A stretch of DNA of 64,000 nt, taken from contig OY829329.1 of NCBI GenBank assembly GCA_963691655.1, positions 58,727,408-58,791,407 of the forward strand, in the 5' to 3' direction. The translations under genes and the position numbers were made by a program. This DNA is from Toxonevra muliebris (lineage: Eukaryota; Arthropoda; Insecta; Diptera; Pallopteridae). Positions 12,111 to 23,626 of this stretch are shown one piece after another. The notes under the pieces were generated by a model, which saw only the letters and a list, made by a program, of their open reading frames with translations, was not told where the DNA came from and ran no database searches. Numbering within the stretch: position 1 is the first letter of the stretch; each line of letters opens with the position of its first letter.

Positions 12111-14558
12111 TGTGAACGAATCTGTCGATCAGAAAAGATAAAAAAAGATAAAAAGAAAAGTGGTACCATTTCCAGACTACTGGTAACTGCATACCCTCAA
12201 CATTTGCTCACTTATTGATTAGAACTGGCAACACTCAATCAATCATGGTAAAAAAAAGGACCATAATTTAGTCTGGTGCCAGTTTTGGTCTAGTAAAGAG
12301 TGAGGGAGATTCTTCGTGCGAAAAATGTAAGTGAAACATATTCTTTATAAATTTTATAAATTTTTTTTTTAGTGAATGTTTTTATCTAATACCGAGATTG
12401 CACAGAGTTTCCACCATAAAGCTGATATTTATTTATTCGCTTTATGGGTACCTTAATTGCTTGAACTCTGTTTGGTAGTGCCTGTCCTGGTAAATTCTTT
12501 TGTTCTACAGTTTTTATTTTGAACATTTATTGTAGGAAGTAGCTAATTCTGACAGCATCTTTTAGTATGAAACATTTTTGTATGCTCGGAAAATTTTATA
12601 AAATTTTTGAAAGAAGCAGTTTAGAAAATTATAAAATACTGTCGAAACTGTATGTACACAGGCATCTGTAAAAGATTTATTCCTATTAATTTAGTTGCGT
12701 CACAAAATTAAGTATTTTTTCAATATCATTCAATTAACTTAGATATTTTCATTACTTTTCAATAATGTTCAATATATTTTGCAAATATACATGCATACAT
12801 TCAAGTCAATCCATGTACAAAGCTAGCAATATAGTAGAGATTGTGACTCACGTTCTGTCAATCAATCACAGCAGGATAAAAATTATAATGTTTTTGTAAA
12901 TCAACAATATTAAATTCGTCACTTATTTTCTTATTTACGTTGCTGTTGCGCTTTGTATCTTGTACCTTCTTTTCTACTTCGTTCATTCTGTTTTTTTTTT
13001 TTTACTGGCGGCTATGCAAACAACAATGATGGCACACGGACATGGACCCTTACCATAATCTATACAGAGTCGACCCACTGAGCGGCCTTCTCCGCCCCCC
13101 ACCCACCTGCTGCGAAATTAATTCACATTGGTAAACACGAAGAAAATTATTGAAAACATAAAATCTTTAGTGCAAACAAAATGAGAATAAGTAAAGCAGG
13201 AAGGAAGCAGGAGGAAAATCCTCATCAACATCATCATCATCATCATGGGCATCAGCTATCGAAAGACACAAAAGGAAAATTAAAAAGTTATTGACAGAAG
13301 ATTTTATGTCGTTGTATATATGTATGTATGAGTGAGTGTGAATGTGTATATGTGGGTGATGAAGAGCATTGGTGTGTGTTTGAAATGAAGAAACGTATAT
13401 ATTAAATACTTACAATTTTGACCATAATATAAATTTAAAAGTGTTCTGTAACTTGTATTTTTTAATACAATTTCTTAATTCCTATAGGAAACAGAAGGCG
13501 TGTTCAAAGATTGGACCCTTTCCCTTCTCGTTAAATATCTCAGTCATTATGATCGATGTTCTTGAAATAAAACGTAAAGGCATAAACACCTCCTTTCTCT
13601 TTCCTTGTAGTTTTCTTGCTTCAGTGGTGATTGCTTTATTGGCGTAGATCATAAGTTCAAGTCTCAGATTAGGTAATTTAAATAATTTCAAATTAGCAAT
13701 GTCCAACTACTAGGAAAAAATATTCATTTTACATTGTAAAATTTGTATATTTTTGGCAAGAACTATCAAGAGTTCGCGCTTTCTTAGTCTGGTACTTGAT
13801 CCTGGGTGAATACAATACACAGCTCAGTAGCTCCATTTTTTTTTAATGTATATACGCTTGCTTAAGTGGATCCATAATAGTGGTTTGAAAACCTGCTTAA
13901 CTGTAACTAAACACACTATAAACTGATAGACCGCCCGAAATTGCGGTTTTCAGAGTTGATTCGGAGATTTCTACTCCAAGCAACTTAAACTTTCCAACAG
14001 ATTCTCCTTGTCCAACAGCTAAAAGGAAATACTCATTCACTTTTCATGCTTCAAAAAACCTCGCCAATTTTTTCATAATCGTAAGCAGCTGTAACGCAAA
14101 AGTTAATAAATTCATGAGACTAAACAATTTGAGTTTCAGGACACTCTGGTAGGCTTGGTAACGTAAAACCTAATGAATCGACCCACCGTGGCTTTACGGC
14201 AAGTCCAACCAGTCCGGAACACATATCAATGGGCAATAAATTTACACACATACAAAAAACACAAAATCAATTGGCGAATGGCTTTTTACACTGATTCGGA
14301 TTCGCTGTTTCTAATTTTGTATTCAGATTTTCTCTATTATGTCTGGGATTTCCGCTATAGGGGACCAACTCCTTTATTTTGGTATATGAGGTATAAATAT
14401 TAAATTTTATATTTTATATCCGTCTTTCTTGCTTACGAAAAAGTTTCTTATCAAGAAAAGGGAAGAAGAATTTACTCAGCCAACAACAACGCTCCAAACA
14501 CTTCCCCCCTTCCTCCAACTTACGCTTCGGAATGTTATATAAAGTCCATATCATATAT
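12111..14558. other. noncoding DNA
   Basis: No supported gene. The stretch is AT-rich with CAT-triplet repeats (13225-13247), a GT-rich segment (13317-13370) and CAA triplets. The overlapping frames at 13441-13706 and 14173-14403 show no recognisable domain. Confidence 0.6.
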
Positions 14559-14566
14559 ATGATCAC

Positions 14567-15213
14567 TAGACCGGACCACCTTACAGGTAAAAAAAAAAGA
14601 AAGTGCACCGTACACCTTCGAATCTAAATTATTTTTGCAAGGCAATTTCGAAAATTTATTTTTTTTTTTGGACTGAACTTAGGGGTCGCCTTTTTAAATT
14701 TTTCGTTATATCTTCGGCATTCACAGTCGGATCTTAAAGTATGATATATCGATGATCTTGTCTCAAGGAGACCAATTTTTTCTTAAGTACACCGCTTAAA
14801 TATTTACCCATCAGAACTCAGTTCTTACCACCCTAATGCACTACCCTAAACTTTTGCTACGGCACATGGTACATCTATGTTTTTGCCTCAAGAAGACCAA
14901 GTTTTTTGCTTCAAAAGTCATTGAGCTCCAGTACCCTCTTGTAGTATTTACCAATCATTTCTGACATTAGGGAGGTGCATTGGGGTGGTAAGAACTGAGA
15001 TCTGATGTGTGAATACTAGGACGGTGTACTTGAGGTCAATAACTTCTGATGAGGAAAAATTGGATTCCTTGAGACAAAAACATCGATATAACGAAAAATT
15101 TAAAAAGGGGATCCCTACGTTTGGTTAAAAAAAAAATATTTTTTTCGAAATTTCCTTGCAAAAATAATTTAGATTCGAAGGTGTAAGGCGCATTTTTTTT
15201 CTAGTACGGTCTA
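14567..15213. mobile_element. long-inverted-repeat MITE / foldback element
   Basis: Both ends begin TAGACCG when read inward. The arms share ACACCTTCGAATCTAAATTA and AATTTTTCGTTATATC, and further in TTCTTACCACCC pairs with its reverse complement near 14985. The arms therefore run through most of the 647 bp around a short loop near 14900. The flanks are 8-bp near-duplicates ATGATCAC (14559-14566) and ATGACCAC (15214-15221). There is no coding capacity. An 8-bp duplication suggests hAT-, P- or Merlin-type mobilisation, but the ends do not let me choose. Confidence 0.78.
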
Positions 15214-15594
15214 ATGACCACACTTGGTAAACGGTAACAAAACTTACTTTCGAAAACAATATTCTTTATGTAAAAAATTGTTGGGATTACCGAAGTTCAA
15301 AATCTTCTCAGACCAATTTTTTGAGAAATAAATCCTTGAAGGACAAAAACTATTTTCCAAGAAAACATTCCCCATCAAAAAGCAGTTAGGGTCACTGAAA
15401 GTCAAGTCTACCTTTTTTAAGAAATAAACCAAAAAAATTCAAGTATCCTTTGCGTTATCCTAAATTTTTTCTCTTCTTTCTTATCTGCTAATGTGTAGCT
15501 TATATTAGCCTGCGAGCAATGCTGAATCCCGAGGGGTGCTCCAGTCCCTCCCTAAAATGTGAATATTTATAACTTCTAAAAATATTTTCTACTC

Positions 15595-15785
15595 AGGTCT
15601 GGTTTTAGGGTTAAATTTAGATTTCTAACTGATTTTTGGTCTGAATGTTTCGTCAGAATTCAGTTTGATTTGTGGTTTAATTTTTGGTCTGAATTTTTAT
15701 GCAAATTTTGATTACTTTCTATGACTAGTTTTTTCTTTTGGTCACAGTTCTGATCTGTTATAGTTAATTCTCATTAGCCCAACCC
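15595..15785. repeat. degenerate TTTGGTCTGAATT short-repeat array (small)
   Basis: Several loose copies of a TTTTTGGTCTGAATTT-like word are spaced 20-40 bp apart, for example near 15636 and 15686. This is the same family as the much longer arrays at 31330-32720 (same strand) and 25190-26790 (opposite strand). It ends in TTCTCATTAGCC, a word that also occurs at about 31196, beside the 31-kb array. Confidence 0.6.
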
Positions 15786-17661
15786 CAAATGTCTTACTAA
15801 AATATTAGTTCATTCCTAATATGAGCCATCAAACCGGCATTGCTGACTTGAACGGACATTTCTATCCAATTTCAACTCCCATTTCTCAATTTTATTGAAA
15901 TAGAAGAAATATTATTTTTAATACTTGTTATGTTTAGTTATTGTTAAAAGTCTCTATGCAATTTGTTTTTATTTTTGCATTTAATTAATTTTATGCCATG
16001 CCATTTTTAAAACTAACATTTTTTCTAATGCTATAAATCAAAAAAATGTCGGTATGTTTAGTGTAACGCCCATTTTTATCCAAGTGTACAAAAGAATGAA
16101 ACCCTTTTCTTCCTTTCTTCCCTTCAAATGAAAAACAATAAGCAAAAATATTAAAACAGATGCCTTTAATCATGCAGCAACGTTTTCCATGTTTCCATTC
16201 ATTCACCTTAGCTAATGATGTGCCAAACAAATTTAACGCAACCGGTTACAACAACAGCAAAAAGTCAAGCTAAAAAATTACTTTACAACCAACAACAACA
16301 TCAATGACAAGTGCATCGAATATTGTTTATCATAATTCAAGAATAAAAAATGACAAACTGCCTAATTCACTTAACGCTAATTCACGTGCAGAGAATGAAA
16401 ACTTTTCGTCTTCTCCTTTCAATTTTGACAATGAAAATCATATGTCATCATTATTAACACCGAAATGATTTCATTTTCCAGCACAATGGACACATATGTC
16501 AGCGTGTTGTTGGTGTCGTTGTCATTTGGTAAGCGTATAATTTCAAAATAATATCATAATCATAAGTAAAATACACAATGCATTATGAAATTAAAGTGAA
16601 AGTAGGGGAGAACATTGTATGAGCATCTCAAGGCAAGGGGATGATTTTCTTTTTTTTATTTCTTCTGAGTGAATATGAAAAATGCACAACCACCATAAAG
16701 TCAACCTGTTTGACTGCGTATTTGAAATTTTTGCTACTAGCAAATTTTCTTCTCACTCAAAAATTTGTCAAAAATGAAATAAAGAAAAAAAGTGTCAAAG
16801 CTTTTAACCCTCTTTCGACTTTCAAACATAAGTCTATAATAGAGTTAACAAATCCCTTTGCATATTATTAAAATAATGAAATTTTTAAAATTTCCACATT
16901 TTGATTATGTTTCCGTTCTTCATTCCGCCCTCCCTCTCTTCGGTATCATCTCTAGAGAGTGTTTCAAAAATATGCACATAAAACAAAGCAATTGGAAAAT
17001 TATACACTTGTTCCTCAATCGAGTAAAGTAAAAGTATGCACTTAATAAGCATTACAGCAAAAGGGCGTTTGGGTTGCCCTCAAAATTTTTGCATATTAAA
17101 ATTTTAATGCGTCAAAGAGAAAAAAAAGAAGGAAAAGGGGGTAAATTTTTACCCGCAATTTTGTTCATCAAATATTCTATATTATGATGCCTTTTCGCCA
17201 CACAATTTCGTAAGCAATTGTGTCACATCTGTGTATGTCTGTCTGCTTCTCTGTAACGCTTATTCACTTATTTTTATTATAAGTTTAAAATGTACTTTAT
17301 TCAATTTGTATGTGTGTAAGCAGGGGCGTTTTCAGTATTTAGGCCTGAACTGAAGGAAAAATTCAAAATTATTTTCGGAAGTTTCCAGTTAAACATACAT
17401 ATGTTTCTTAAGTTCCTAGCTGGCACATAGAGCCAAAAATATTAATTTGACTTCACTAGTGTACTTGAAAATTTGACGTCCAATTTACTTGAAATTCCCC
17501 TAAAAAATAAAGTATGATTTAAACTCAAATAGGAGGCAAAACTAAGTTGTCGCATATCTTTACATTTTTCTCTTCATATGAGTACAAAGTTTCAAAGGCT
17601 AAAAACTTAGCTTCAATTTCAAGGTTTGTAAAGCTCTTTAACAGTTTTTAAATTAATAATA
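15786..17661. other. noncoding DNA
   Basis: No supported gene. AT-rich, with CAA-rich segments and short frames that show no domain. It ends at the TA target site (17662-17663) of the adjacent transposon. Confidence 0.65.
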
Positions 17662-17663
17662 TA

Positions 17664-18911
17664 AGGGGTGAAACAGAAAAGTTTTAGAATTTTTACGTTT
17701 CCATTATACACAATTGTCAAGAGTTAGGACCCCGTTATCTTCAAGTGAAAGTATCTATAAATAGTGCAGTTTTTTTTCTATATTACTCATTTTTAACATG
17801 AAGAGCCAATAAGAACAGCGTCGCAACTTAATACTGGACATTTACTTGACTGATAAGACAAAGTCTAGACTATGCATTGCAAGGGAAAGCACAGCGAGTT
17901 TGGCGACGGTTTATAACGTCATAAACAACTACACCGCGGGAAACTCCATCTGCAGAACCGAAGGGTCAGGAGAAAAAAAGGGTCCAAATAACCAAGAAAT
18001 GCTGAAAAAGGTTGTTAGTACATATCGGGCTAATCCTACGAGGTCGACTCGAGATGGTGCAGCTACACCTGGTACATCGCAATCAACTGTATTGCGAAAT
18101 CAAGGGTTAAGGACCTACAAACATCAGAAAGTACCTGACCAGTCGGAAGCAAAGGAAAAAATAGCGAAGACGCGTGCCCGAAAGCTTGATGACAATTACC
18201 TAACCAAATCCGATTGCGTGATTCTCGATTATGAGACCTAGTGTAAGGCGGACGTCCACCAGTTGCCTAGGAATGCCTATTTCACAACAAAGAATAGGGA
18301 TGCAACACCCAGAAAATACTCTGAAGTAAAATATACCAAATCTCTAAAACGCTTCATGGTTTGGCAAGCTATTTGCACCTGCGGTCTACGGAGCAAAACG
18401 TTCATTACGACAGGAACAATTAACTGCAGAATTTATATAGAAGAATGCCTGCAAAAACGCCTTCTACCATTTATTGGGCAGCACAAAGGAACGGTTTTGT
18501 TTTGGCCGGACTTAGCCACAAGTCATTACTCCAGGTCAACTATGGAAAGGTATAAGGAAAATAATGTTACAGAGGCAAACCCTCCCAACTGCCCGGAACT
18601 TTGGCCTATTGAAAGATATTGGGCTATAATGAAGCAAACTCTAAAAAAAAAAAGAAAGTTTGCAACAATTATATAGAATTCCGAAATCGATGGAATCAAG
18701 CCTATGCAGTAGCCACCGAACTTACTGTTCAGTCTCTAGCTAAGAACGTTAAGAAAAATGTTAAACAATTTCGCAACCTCTAATAATATTTGAACCAATT
18801 GAGTTGAATCAAAATTAAGTTAATAAACTCAACTTTATTTGAGTGAAATCGGACTGTTGGTTGGTTTTTAATGTCTCCGTAAAAATTCTTTATTTTTTTT
18901 GGTTCAGCCCT
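17664..18911 (+). mobile_element. Tc1/mariner-superfamily element, probable DD37E type
   Basis: About 34-bp terminal inverted repeats are visible. The left repeat (17664-17697) starts AGGGGTGAAAC and ends GAATTTTTACG. The right repeat (18878-18911) inverted starts AGGGCTGAACC and ends with the same 11 bases, 27 of 34 positions matching. TA dinucleotides flank both sides (17662-17663 and 18912-18913), as expected for this superfamily. At 1,248 bp with one transposase in plus orientation the size is typical. The terminal-repeat divergence and several coding lesions mark it as old and inactive. Confidence 0.87.
17798..18783 (+). pseudogene. decayed Tc1/mariner-type transposase (DD37E-like)
   Basis: This is the remnant of a cut-and-paste transposase. 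Translation from ATG 17798 gives helix-turn-helix-like N-terminal text, then TRSTRDGAATPGTSQSTVLR. The catalytic blocks follow as VILDYET, LFWPDLATSHYS and NCPELWPIERYW. The first catalytic Asp, expected before ET, reads Tyr here. The second Asp is in WPDLA and the Glu in PIE. They are 33 residues apart in this copy; a relative in memory has about four more residues after NNVT, which would give the 37 spacing of DD37E elements (inference). Breaks: in-frame TAA at 17810, TAG at 18239-18241, and a frameshift in the A-run near 18645-18656, after which the C-terminus continues to a stop at 18781. It cannot encode an active enzyme. Confidence 0.85.
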
Positions 18912-19191
18912 TAACGAACGAATTTAAGTAAAATACAGTCTGTTGAGCAAGGGAAGTTTGTAAAATTTTAAGTTTATATGTCTTCAAAGCTATTACCATG
19001 ACCCAAGGGCATATTTTTGACTAGAGAAATAGGGTTTGGGTTACGAATTCTAAAAAACTGCATTCCAACTGAAGTGCCCAGAAAATACAAATTTTGTTAA
19101 ACAAAATTGTTTTGTTTTTTTATTTTAAAGTCTTCTAGATCTTCTAGTCCTGCATAAAAACCCATAGATCTGACTAACCCGAGCACATATA

Positions 19192-19756
19192 CTGTATGTA
19201 ACAAAATTGAAGATACTTTTGGGACATAAAAAATAGCCCAAAAATGGCGTCCAATTAAAAAGTAATAGCATAGTAAAGTTTCTTCAGATCCAGTAGAAAC
19301 TAATTTTTGAAATCTGATAACTGCTTCCGGGCCCAAGAGAGTCTTGAAAATACCGAAATTTTGACAATAAATTATGATTTTTCAAAATTTTTTCACCAAA
19401 AGTTCCTTCAAATTTCTCCTTGCATGTACAAATATAATGCAAAAAGAATTTTTGAAATCGGATAATATTTATTTTTGCATTATATTTGTACACTCAAGAA
19501 GAAATAAAAAAGTTGTGAAATTTGAAAAAAAAATTTTGGCCAAAAAATTTTTAAAAATCATAATTTATTTTTAGAAATTTCAGTACTTTCAAGACACTTT
19601 TGGAACCTGAAGATATTATCTGATTTCAAAATTTATTTGTATTGATCTGAATGTGTAGAAACTTAGCTATCCTGATACTTTTTAATTTGACGCCATTTTT
19701 GGCTTTTTTCATGTCTCAAAAATATCCCTTCATTTGCTCAATTTTGTTACATACTG
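19192..19756. mobile_element. TA-flanked foldback MITE
   Basis: The ends, read inward, are CTGTATGTAACAAAATTGA and CAGTATGTAACAAAATTGA. TA lies on both sides (19190-19191 and 19757-19758). The arms continue inward with paired words such as CCAAAAATGGCGTC and TTTTTAATT. The centre is a strong hairpin in which TGTACAAATATAATGCAAAAA (19426-19446) pairs with its reverse complement ending at 19492. The whole 565 bp can fold back. The TA duplication and CAG-like ends fit a Tc1/mariner-mobilised MITE. There is no coding capacity; open frames over it are shadows of the palindrome. Confidence 0.8.
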
Positions 19757-19758
19757 TA

Positions 19759-21351
19759 TATTAGAGTGGTTCAATTTTATAACTTCTATCATGACAGCTT
19801 AAGACGGATTCAGGAAAAAATGGGAGGGGGGGGGGGGGGTGTTATCCGGAAAATGTTTCAAAATTGAGTTTTAGTGATTTGTGAAAGTCTCACTTCAAAT
19901 TGAAACTTTTCCTAACTTTACACCTGAAATTATTCTGAAACTTCCTTGTCGATGATGCAATTCTCACTACTGTTGCTCATAAAACTCCAAAATTCATTTA
20001 ACATGCCAGGAAGAAAAAACCGCCCTCAATTTTTCAGAAAATTTTACATTGGTGACAAAATTCCCAAATGTCTACTCATATGCTTTTTCCTGTTTTTTTG
20101 TTTTTTTTTGTAGACTTAAGCTGTTTTTAATAAATTCATCACTAAATTGAATTTTCATAACAGTTTGAGACTTTCCTTTATGTTTTCTTTAAAATTTAAA
20201 CACTCAGGGGAGTTTTGATAATAGTCATTTAAAATGTGATTCATATCATGTACACAGAAACACACACTTGCATTGTACTTTTCGAATTTACACCCTGGTC
20301 TGCACTGTATTTTTGTATTATTTCATTAATAACTGCAAATAAAAAACCATAATCGTCAAAGAATTTTCTACTTTTGGTGTTACTACTGTATGCTGCTGCT
20401 GCTATTCTATTCTACGGATTTGTTTGTTTTTGCAGCAGCGCAATAGGCACAGAAGAGTAATCAAAAACAAAGAGGGTTACTTCATTTTCAGTGTACTAAG
20501 TATTTTGCATTGTGACGTATGCATGTAGTAGGTAGTGGATAAATGGATGGCTGAATGGCCATTGGCTTTATTTACTTGTGCTTGTTCTTTTGCTTATTCG
20601 TGTAAGCAGTCAGCATCCCTTTTTTAATGCATTTTTTGTTTTTGCTTTTTAAAAATGCCTTAAAATAATATTTTTGTACAAGCTTTTTGAGTGAGTGTTG
20701 TTTTGCGTATTTTTAGGAAATTTATTTTCATATGTTTTTGACGAACCTTTGGTCATATTAGCTTAAGGTTATATGCAAGAAAATATGTTTGATGTTTGTG
20801 TTGGTCTTTATTTGTCTGTAAAGTGTGTGTGTGTGTGCCTGTGTGAAGAACAAGTGTTAATATTAAACTTATTTCACAGGGATTATGTTATTCTTTTTTT
20901 TTTTTCATTTCGCAATTTTAAAGGTTTATACATAAGGTAGAGTAGCCTAAATCGAACCCGGTGTTGCAAATTTTACAAATTTTCTTAGGGAAAAATATTC
21001 CTCACAAAAAAGTAATTAAATTTTTTCATTTCCTCTATAAATTTTGCACATAATATATACCTACTAAAAAAAAACTTTTGAGATTATTTCAATATTATTA
21101 TTATAGGTATTTGTTTTATTTAAATATTTTACCTCTACACCACTGACTGTACTCGCTCCATTGATCCTACTAGTCTGACGAGTGATAAAAGTTAGAAATG
21201 TTGTATCAATCCCTACTGATGCTTTTCGGAATCGTTAATTTCTAAATGGCGAAATAAGGTATTTTTATTGTTGTTATCTATCCCTTTCCTAGTACAACCA
21301 ACTATGGATTCAAGCCTTCATTTAAAAGGAACTATGATACAAAGATTTGTA
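19759..21351. other. noncoding DNA
   Basis: No supported gene. The stretch contains a 14-base G run (19826-19839), preceded by CGGATTCAGG, a word resembling the ends of the hAT-like elements here; I found no partner end. It also has GT repeats (20824-20839) and several poly(T) runs. Confidence 0.6.
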
Positions 21352-21898
21352 TCTTTATATATAAAATCGTACAGTTTTGCGTGTATGTTGACCGATTGAA
21401 GTCATATTTCCAGAATATGTTTTCTTGGGCGGGAGAATGAAACATAGCTATTCATAATGGCTTTTAGGAAAGTGGGCGTGGCACCACCCATACAATCCTA
21501 ATAGTTTTTTGGGTATATCTCAAGAACCATTTTTAGCACAGTATAGAAATTTGGTACAATAACGAGAATTGACAATGCCATGGTACAACAAAAATATGGG
21601 TGGGTTACACAAAGGCGGTGTGGCACCTTCCATAGAGCCTGAATTTCCATTATGAGATATCTTAGGAGGCATTTATGGTACGGTACTAAAATTTAAATTC
21701 TTTCAGTTTGTTGGATTAGTGGGTGTGGTACCATACTTCACTTTTATTTTCTACTACTAATTCTACTACTAATTCTACTACTACTGTTTCTACTACTATT
21801 TTCTAATACTTTTAAACTTCTTTTTTTCTGCAAAAGTTTTCTTATTTTCTACTACTTTTTCAACCAACATTTTCTACCACTATTTTAGTACTTTTTTT

Positions 21899-22583
21899 CT
21901 TACTTACTTACTTAGTTGGCTCTACAACCGATGATCGGTCTTGGCCGCCTCTATAAAGCCTCGTCAGCCGCTTCTGCAATGCGCGCGCCGGCGCCAGTTA
22001 GTAAGGCCAAGTGCAGACAGGTCCCCCTCTACCTGGTCTTTCCAGCGGAGATTAGGTCTTCCTCTTCTGCGCGTTCCACCTCCGTGGCTCGAATAAAATA
22101 CCCTTCTTGCTGGAGCACTTTCATCCATTCGCTCAACATGACCCAGCCAGCGAAGCCGCTGGAGTTTTATGCGCTTGACTACGTCAATGTCGGCATACAG
22201 CTCATACAGCTCATGGTTCCATCTTATCCGATACACGTCGTCCACGCACACAGGACCATAGATCTTGCGAAGTATCTTTCTCTCGAACGCTCCCAACAGC
22301 CTCTCATCGTTGGTGGTTAATGTCCACGTCTCAGCGCCATACATTAGGACGAGAAGGTTGAGTGACTTGAAAAGCGTTATTTTCATAAGTCGAGAGAGGG
22401 CCCTACTTCTCAATTGCCTACTGAGCCCGTAGTAACACCTGTTAGCAAGAGTTATTCTTCGCTTGATCTCAAGATAAACGAAATCCTTGACGACTTCGAA
22501 TTTGTAATTGTCAACAGTGACATTTTGTCCAAGACGCCGTGACTCTTTGTTTGTTGACACAAGGTATTTCGTTTTGTCCTCTA
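21899..22583 (-). pseudogene. 5'-truncated LINE: reverse-transcriptase C-terminal region
   Basis: The minus strand encodes the distal part of a non-LTR retrotransposon ORF2: YGAETWTLTTNDERLLGAFE, then RKILRKIYGPV, RLRWLGHVERM and RRRGRPNLRWKDQVEGDL, with the frame closing at 21964. These words are common to the region after the polymerase core in RTE-type and related LINEs; I cannot fix the clade. The 3' end carries a TAAG short-tandem tail (seen as CTTA repeats at 21899-21914 on the plus strand), which fits target-primed insertion of an RTE-like element. Only about 200 codons remain, with catalytic motifs missing. The frame as read extends to 22611 by running into the host repeat, so those first residues are not LINE sequence. 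It lies inside Helitron-like copy A. Confidence 0.82.
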
Positions 22584-22912
22584 CTTTTTTTTCTACTACT
22601 TTTGAAAACATTTTTTCTTATTTTCTACTACAACTTTCTACTACTTTTTTACAGTTTTTTCTATTACTATTTCTTACTATTATTTCTACCACTCTTTCTA
22701 CTCCATTCTTACTATTTTTTTACTACTATATTTAACTATTTTTCTACTACTTTTTCTGCTACTTTTTTTTACTTTTTTACAACAGTTTTTAATATTATTT
22801 TCCATTCCTTTTTCCTACTACCTTTTTTGCTACTATTTTCTTCTACTTTTTTACTGCTATTTTCTACTACTTTTTCCATTCCTTTTTCTACTATTATTTC
22901 TACTACTTTATG
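22584..22912. repeat. TTTCTACTACTTTTT minisatellite inside Helitron-like copy A
   Basis: Degenerate units of CTACTACTTTTT, CTATTTT and TTCCATTCC run for about 330 bp, and the same array continues on the other side of the LINE (about 21740-21898). The equivalent block in copy B is 38775-39230. It is part of the element's own body, amplified differently in each copy. Open frames here are composition artefacts. Confidence 0.85.
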
Positions 22913-23626
22913 AAATATCTTGAGACCCTGATTCACTGTCTTAAAATCCATTAGGTGGCGCTGTAACAAATGCTATATTTATAATAAATATGAAATTGGT
23001 TCAAATTTTTAAATAATTTGTAGGATATAATTTTTATTATAATAATGGTCTTTGATATGAATATAGAGCCTCCTGAAATATTGTTTCTATAATTCAACTG
23101 AAATCTAGTAAGATTTGCTGGAATTTCTATCTAACTGCTGAATGACGCCTTTAGCATCAACTGGGTTAATAATATTGCTCAAACGGTATCATCAGCTGAT
23201 ATGGCTTTGTTTTTGTCGAAGGTCACTCTCACTGATGCGCCAAACGTCCTTTTTTTTTTGTAAATATCCACTATGTTCTTTGCTATCAGACTTGAGTTGT
23301 TTTCGTACACGTCGTTGAGTTCACATCGGTGATAATACAATAAAAATGTTTCATTTTCTGGTCGTCCAGACGCAATGTAAACTTTCATTTCTGAAATTTA
23401 ATTAACACAATATTAATTTAAGATTTCCATTTATAATGATTCTCTGTTTTTAATGTACAGTTCTGCAAGTTAAATACTTTTGAAAATGTCCAAATTTTTT
23501 CCAAATTCAATGGAAGCCTGAATTGTCATTACGAATGTTCAATTTTAAATATCAAGTAATTCAGTCTTTTTTAATTTTCGCGCTTTTTCGCAGAAAAGGC
23601 AGAACAACGTTTGCCGGGTCAGCTAG

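Larger units (their letters stand above)
21352..23626 (+). mobile_element. Helitron-like element, copy A (non-autonomous)
   Basis: It begins TCTTTATATATAAAAT after an A and ends GGGTCAGCTAG before a T, the TC...CTRR signature with A|T insertion expected of Helitrons. A hairpin sits just before the end, at 23598-23615, where GGCAGAAC pairs with GTTTGCC through a bulge. There are no inverted terminal repeats and no target duplication. A second copy with the same start, interior and 3' hairpin is at 37137-40009. The middle holds a TTTCTACTAC minisatellite and an inserted LINE fragment (21899-22583) that is absent from copy B. No Rep or helicase domain is recognisable, so it is non-autonomous or decayed. 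Confidence 0.82.

Noticed and set aside
19826..19839. G-run as the end of a fourth hAT-like element
   Set aside because: CGGATTCAGG beside the G-run resembles the family ends, but no partner end or 8-bp duplication could be found.
22508..22969. Frames over the TTTCTACTAC array
   Set aside because: Leu/Phe/Tyr/Ser translations of a minisatellite, present in both Helitron-like copies at different lengths.
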